From Subtercola vilae (GTDB lineage: Bacteria; Actinomycetota; Actinomycetes; Actinomycetales; Microbacteriaceae): a stretch of 64,000 nt of DNA. The DNA is taken from NCBI RefSeq assembly GCF_004923255.1, contig NZ_QYRT01000016.1, forward strand, positions 1 through 64,000, given 5' to 3'. Of this stretch, positions 60,280 to 64,000 are shown piece after piece (the first letter of the stretch is position 1; each line of letters begins with the position of its first letter). The notes beneath the pieces are model-generated. The model saw only the letters and a program-made list of their open reading frames with translations, did no database searches and was not told the origin of the DNA. The translations under genes and the position numbers were made by a program.

Positions 60280-61866
60280 ATGAGTGCTGGTTTTGCCACC
60301 ATGTCCGTTGCATCGATCCTCGTTGAAACAGCGAGGCGCATGCCTGAAAGGGTGGCGCTTGTCGTGGGCCCGACAGAGACCACCTATGCAGAGCTGTGGC
60401 AGCAGACCCGTGAATACGCCGGGGCCCTCCGCGAGCGAGGAGTGAAACCGGGAACGCCCGTCGCCATGCTGATTCCGAACGTTGCCGACTTTCCGCGGGT
60501 CTACTACGCGGTGCTGTCGCTCGGTGGAGTCGTCGTGCCGATCCACGCCCTGCTGAAGGGCAAGGAGATCGAGTACGTGCTGCGCGACAGCGGCGCCGAG
60601 TTGTTGGTGTGTGCCGCGCCGCTGCTGACCGAGGGGGCGAAGGGCGCAGCGCTGGCGGGCGTTCCCGTTCTGAGCGTGCTGCTGCCCGACGCAGCCCCTG
60701 AACTGCCACCCCGGCTCGAAGACGAGGCCCGCAGCGCCCAGCCGATCGAGACATACGTTCCGCGTGACCCGTTCGACACGGCGACGATTCTCTACACCAG
60801 CGGAACAACCGGAACCCCGAAGGGCGCCGAAGGCTCCCACCTGGCGCTGGTCGAACAGGTGAACGTGTCGCTGCTGACCACCTTCGACATGAAAGAAGGT
60901 GACCGCGTTCTCGGCGCGCTGCCGCTGTTTCACACCTTCGGTCAGACCTGCACGATGAACACCGTCTTCCGGGCCGGCGCGACGCTCGTGATGGTGCCCA
61001 AATTCGACGGTGACACAGCCCTGCGGGTCATGAACGAGCAGCGTTGCACCATCTTCATGGGCGTGCCGACCATGTACATCGCCCTTCTCGACGCCGCCTC
61101 CCGCACCCCCGAGCGCCCGCCGCTGCGTTACGGCATCTCGGGCGGTGCAGCGATTCCGGTGGCGGTCATCACCAAGTTCCGTGAATCGTTCGGCACCGAG
61201 ATCCACGAGGGCTACGGGCTCACCGAGACCTCACCGGTGGCCACGTTCAACATGGTGGGTGTGCCTCCGCGCCCCGGCACCATCGGAACACCCATCTGGG
61301 GAATCGATGTCGAAATCGCCGATTCGGAGGTGAGCGATTCGATCGTGCTGCTGCCGACCGGCGAGCTCGGTGAGCTGGTCATCCGGGGTCACAACCTGAT
61401 GAACGGGTACCACAATCGTCCTGAAGACACGGCCAAGGCCATGGTCGACGGCTGGTTTCGTACCGGAGATCTGGGCCGCAAAGACCACGACGGGTACCTC
61501 ACCATCGTCGACCGAACGAAAGACATGATTCTGCGAAACGGCTACAACGTCTACCCGCGTGAGGTTGAAGAGGTGCTGGCGAAGCATCCCGCCGTCTCGA
61601 TGGTGGCCGTCTATGGCGTGCCCCACGAGACGCACGGGCAGGAGATCATCGCGTCTGTCGTGCTGGTTGCCGGAGCGTCGACCAGCCCCGACGAACTGAG
61701 CGCGTTCGTTCAAGAAGACGTGGCGCACTACAAGTATCCGCGGCACATCGACATCGTCTCTTCGCTGCCGATCGGCCCGTCAGGCAAGGTGCTGAAACGG
61801 GAGCTGGTCGCGGCGTATGTCGCCGCAGCAGACCAGCCGGCCGAGCCTGCTCCGATCAGAAGCTAG
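60280..61866 (+). CDS. Long-chain fatty-acid-CoA ligase (acyl-adenylate enzyme)
   Basis: A 528-residue ANL-family enzyme. The ATP loop TILYTSGTTGTPKGAEGSH lies at about 168-186, followed by GYGLTETSPVATFN, the motif GWFRTGDLGRKDHDGYLTIVDRTKD, NGYNVYPREVEEVL and the catalytic Lys in SGKVLKREL. The acceptor pocket region (FHTFGQTCTMN) is like bacterial FadD/long-chain acyl-CoA synthetases. It activates fatty acids for lipid synthesis or degradation. ATG 60280 is chosen; an internal ATG at 60301 is possible. It diverges from metY. Confidence 0.93.
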   Translation: MSAGFATMSVASILVETARRMPERVALVVGPTETTYAELWQQTREYAGALRERGVKPGTPVAMLIPNVADFPRVYYAVLSLGGVVVPIHALLKGKEIEYVLRDSGAELLVCAAPLLTEGAKGAALAGVPVLSVLLPDAAPELPPRLEDEARSAQPIETYVPRDPFDTATILYTSGTTGTPKGAEGSHLALVEQVNVSLLTTFDMKEGDRVLGALPLFHTFGQTCTMNTVFRAGATLVMVPKFDGDTALRVMNEQRCTIFMGVPTMYIALLDAASRTPERPPLRYGISGGAAIPVAVITKFRESFGTEIHEGYGLTETSPVATFNMVGVPPRPGTIGTPIWGIDVEIADSEVSDSIVLLPTGELGELVIRGHNLMNGYHNRPEDTAKAMVDGWFRTGDLGRKDHDGYLTIVDRTKDMILRNGYNVYPREVEEVLAKHPAVSMVAVYGVPHETHGQEIIASVVLVAGASTSPDELSAFVQEDVAHYKYPRHIDIVSSLPIGPSGKVLKRELVAAYVAAADQPAEPAPIRS

Positions 61867-61882
61867 GTTCTGCCGAACGCTG

Positions 61883-63004
61883 TCACGTGAGAATCGCGAC
61901 GGCGCCGAGAGAGAGCACCGCGATCAGGGCCCACGACGCGAGCCCCACAATCAGGGCGCGCCAACCGGTACGTGCCAGTGCGGCGAACCGGATGTTCGAA
62001 CCGAGTGCGAAGAGTGCCATCGCGAGCAGCGCGGTCTGAAGCATGTCGGCGACCGAGAGCAGCTCGCCGGGCAACGGAACCACCGTGCGCACGACGACCG
62101 CGGCCAGAAAGCCGGCGATGAAGAGGGGCACGATGGCCGGGCGCTTGGCGCTCGTGCCCGAGCCGCTGCGCTTGATCTCGGCTGTGTTGCCGGCGCCCGC
62201 ACGGAGTTCCCGCGCGTCGCGCGCACGCTCGACGAGCCCGACGATCGCCACCATGGGGGCGAGGGTCAGCACCCGGGTCAGCTTGACGACCACGGCAACG
62301 GCGAGCGCGGCCGGCCCGGCGATCTGAGCGGTTGCGACGACCTGACCCACGTCGTGCACGCTGAGCCCCACCCACATGCCGAACTGCTGCTCGTCGAGGC
62401 CGAGGGGCAGGCGCAGCACCGGCAGGATGAAGATGGCCAGTGTGCCGCACAGCGTGACGAGTGCGATCGGGGTGGCCTGGTCTTCGTCTTTGCTGCGGGT
62501 CACTGCGCTCATCGCGCCGACAGCCGATGCGCCGCAGATGGAGAACCCGGCGGCGATGAGAATGGGCTGGGTTCCCGGCAGGCGGAGCAATTTGCCGAGC
62601 CCGAGCGTCGCACTGAAGGTGATCCCCACGATGAGAACGATCACGATGATAGTGGGCCAGCCGAGCCCGGCAATATCGAACAGCGAGAGCTTCAGCCCGA
62701 GCAGCACAATGCCGATGCGCAGCAGCCGACGTGCGGCGAGCGCGATGCCCGGCTTCAGAACGGTGTCGAGCAGACGCTGGCTTGCAGGGATCTGCCCGGC
62801 GATCATTCCGAGCCCCACTGCAGCGGTCAGGAGCGGCACGGCGGGCACCAGCGAATGGATGCCCAGCGCCACCAGCGCGGCCACCCCCGCCACGACGACT
62901 CCGGCCCCCCACCGCGGCCACCACGTCGGCGTCAATCGGGAGCCGCTGCCACCTGCCGAACCTCCACCAGTGCTGCCAGTGCCGGCTCCGCCTTCTACCG
63001 CCAT
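61883..63004 (-). CDS. YeiH-family putative sulfate exporter
   Basis: A 373-residue membrane protein with about ten helices after a Gly/Ser-rich N-terminus. Family blocks are SLVPAVPLLTAAVGLGMIAGQ, GIVLLGLKLSLFDIAGLG, SICGASAVGAMSAVTRSKDED and VGLSVHDVGQVVATAQIAGP. YeiH (UPF0324/Cons_hypoth698) proteins are annotated as putative sulfate exporters, with little experimental support. ATG 63004 overlaps the mannosyltransferase stop by 10 bases; a longer in-frame extension would lie inside that gene. A link with the sulfide-using metY is possible but not shown. Confidence 0.9.
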   Translation of the reverse strand: MAVEGGAGTGSTGGGSAGGSGSRLTPTWWPRWGAGVVVAGVAALVALGIHSLVPAVPLLTAAVGLGMIAGQIPASQRLLDTVLKPGIALAARRLLRIGIVLLGLKLSLFDIAGLGWPTIIVIVLIVGITFSATLGLGKLLRLPGTQPILIAAGFSICGASAVGAMSAVTRSKDEDQATPIALVTLCGTLAIFILPVLRLPLGLDEQQFGMWVGLSVHDVGQVVATAQIAGPAALAVAVVVKLTRVLTLAPMVAIVGLVERARDARELRAGAGNTAEIKRSGSGTSAKRPAIVPLFIAGFLAAVVVRTVVPLPGELLSVADMLQTALLAMALFALGSNIRFAALARTGWRALIVGLASWALIAVLSLGAVAILT

Positions 63005-64000
63005 GACGGCAGCCAGTAGTGCAGGGTCAGAAGCCACCCGGGGATGGGCTGGGCCGTCCAGACCGGCCAGAAGAACACCGAGACCGCCACCGTGAGCAGA
63101 AGGTAGGCGCCCACCACCCACAGCGCGAGCACCCGTTTTCGACGGGCATCCGTTCTCGCGCCCAGGGCCAGCCCGATGACGAACGTCAGCCCCAGGATCA
63201 TGTACGGCTCGAAGGCGATTGTGTAGAACTGGAAGATGGTGCGGTTCGCGTACATCAACCACGGCAGGTAACCGGCAACCATGCCCATGAGAATGAGCCC
63301 GACCTGCCACTCACGCTTACGAATGAGTCGGTAGACGAGGTAGAACAGGGCAGCCGTTGCAGCCCACCAGATGGCCGCGTTGCCCACCGAGGTGATGTTC
63401 GCGTAGCAGGTCTGTTCGCCGCAGCCGCCGGTGCCGTCGGTTGTCGTGTTCACGTACATCTGGGTGGGCCGAATCATGAACAGCCACGTGAAGGGGTTCG
63501 CTGCGTAGGGGTGCGGTGAATGTTCGTTCACATTGAAGTTGTAGACCGACACCTGGAAGTGCCAGAAGTTCTGGATGGTCAGTGGAACCCACGACAGCGA
63601 ACCGGTCCACTCGGTGCCGCTCGTCTGGGCCCACGTTCGGTAGTACCCACCGGCCGTGGTGAACCAACCCACCCAGGTGGCCAGGTAGCTCGCCAGAAAC
63701 AGCGGAACCATCACCAGAAAGGTCGCCGGGCCCTGCTTGAGGATGGCCGCACTGATCCAGAACGGAAGCCCCACGCGGCGGCGGGCGAGCGCGTCGACGA
63801 GCAGCGAATACACGGCGAACGCAACGAGAAAGTACAGCCCCGACCATTTCACGGCGCTGGCCAGACCGAAAGCCAGAGCAGCAGCCATCAGCCACGGGCG
63901 CCACCAGAACGTGGGCCCCCACGACGCTGTGAGCCCCTCTCGCTCGCGTCTGTCCACCCAGGCCGCCAGTCGCCGGGCATGCCATTCCCGATCGAGTAGC
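62995..64000 (-). CDS. Protein O-mannosyltransferase (PMT), C-terminal part
   Basis: The frame is open to the last base, so the N-terminal catalytic region lies outside the window. About 335 residues are visible: the loop LLDREWHARRLAAWVDRR and the helix with GLASAVKWSGLYFLVAF, then a loop (HSPHPYAANPFTWLFMIRP) and C-terminal helices with MYANRTIFQFYTIAFEPYMILGL, the PMT_4TMC domain. PMTs transfer mannose from polyprenyl-phosphate-mannose to secreted proteins in Actinobacteria. It is the first visible gene of an overlapping pair with the YeiH-type gene. Confidence 0.92.
   Translation of the reverse strand, partial: LLDREWHARRLAAWVDRREREGLTASWGPTFWWRPWLMAAALAFGLASAVKWSGLYFLVAFAVYSLLVDALARRRVGLPFWISAAILKQGPATFLVMVPLFLASYLATWVGWFTTAGGYYRTWAQTSGTEWTGSLSWVPLTIQNFWHFQVSVYNFNVNEHSPHPYAANPFTWLFMIRPTQMYVNTTTDGTGGCGEQTCYANITSVGNAAIWWAATAALFYLVYRLIRKREWQVGLILMGMVAGYLPWLMYANRTIFQFYTIAFEPYMILGLTFVIGLALGARTDARRKRVLALWVVGAYLLLTVAVSVFFWPVWTAQPIPGWLLTLHYWLPSWR

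Overview
The window is high-GC actinobacterial chromosome. Most starts are GTG or ATG, many neighbouring genes overlap by 1-11 bases, and several families are typical of Microbacteriaceae (DUF7882, a DUF222/HNH protein, long-form ArgG, LCP and GT-C envelope enzymes). A CryoRhodopsin-like rhodopsin gene points to a cold-living Microbacteriaceae, perhaps Subtercola or Cryobacterium; the genus is an inference. I found no rRNA, tRNA, CRISPR array, phage or complete insertion sequence.

Layout. 1-9.2 kb: the 3' end of an HNH/DUF222 gene, a class I methyltransferase, a dienelactone hydrolase, and a minus-strand peptide ABC operon (binding protein, two permeases, fused double ATPase). 9.2-13.3 kb: a secreted lipoprotein, a GT-C membrane glycosyltransferase, and a membrane molybdopterin oxidoreductase with a membrane partner. 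13.3-20.6 kb (minus): argG, an LCP ligase, then a tightly packed methyltransferase / DUF2064 / GT2 / epimerase / MTA phosphorylase block. This block resembles the mycobacterial locus for the methylthioxylose cap of lipoarabinomannan. 20.6-24.4 kb (minus): MTHFR-like reductase, rhodopsin, DUF7882, a 41-residue ORF, and L-serine dehydratase. 24.7-29.4 kb: zinc alcohol dehydrogenase, gluconate-2-dehydrogenase-subunit-3-like protein, GMC oxidoreductase, YbhB-like protein, and an IclR regulator.

29.4-31.0 kb is a gene-poor patch with a large hairpin just before an NmrA-like gene. 31.0-36.0 kb is a MoxR / DUF58 / transglutaminase operon. 36-41.7 kb: GH15 hydrolase, acyl-CoA dehydrogenase, gamma carbonic anhydrase-like protein, NagZ-like lipoprotein and YedK/HMCES. 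41.7-47.9 kb: MarR plus DHA2 exporter, a NarL-type two-component system, and small membrane proteins. 48-51.3 kb: two aldo/keto reductases and an MFS transporter. 51.4-64 kb: HrpA helicase, YyaL-like thioredoxin protein, rhodanese, CoA-binding protein plus O-acetylhomoserine sulfhydrylase, acyl-CoA ligase, YeiH-type exporter and the C-terminal part of a protein mannosyltransferase.

The two most interesting units are: (1) the small ORF / DUF7882 / rhodopsin operon, whose rhodopsin has an arginine (R55) at the cytoplasmic-side position of bacteriorhodopsin T46, a DTE motif and a Gly at the carotenoid-antenna window; and (2) the MTA phosphorylase / epimerase / polyprenyl-sugar-synthase-like block, possibly making a methylthio-sugar decoration of an envelope glycan.
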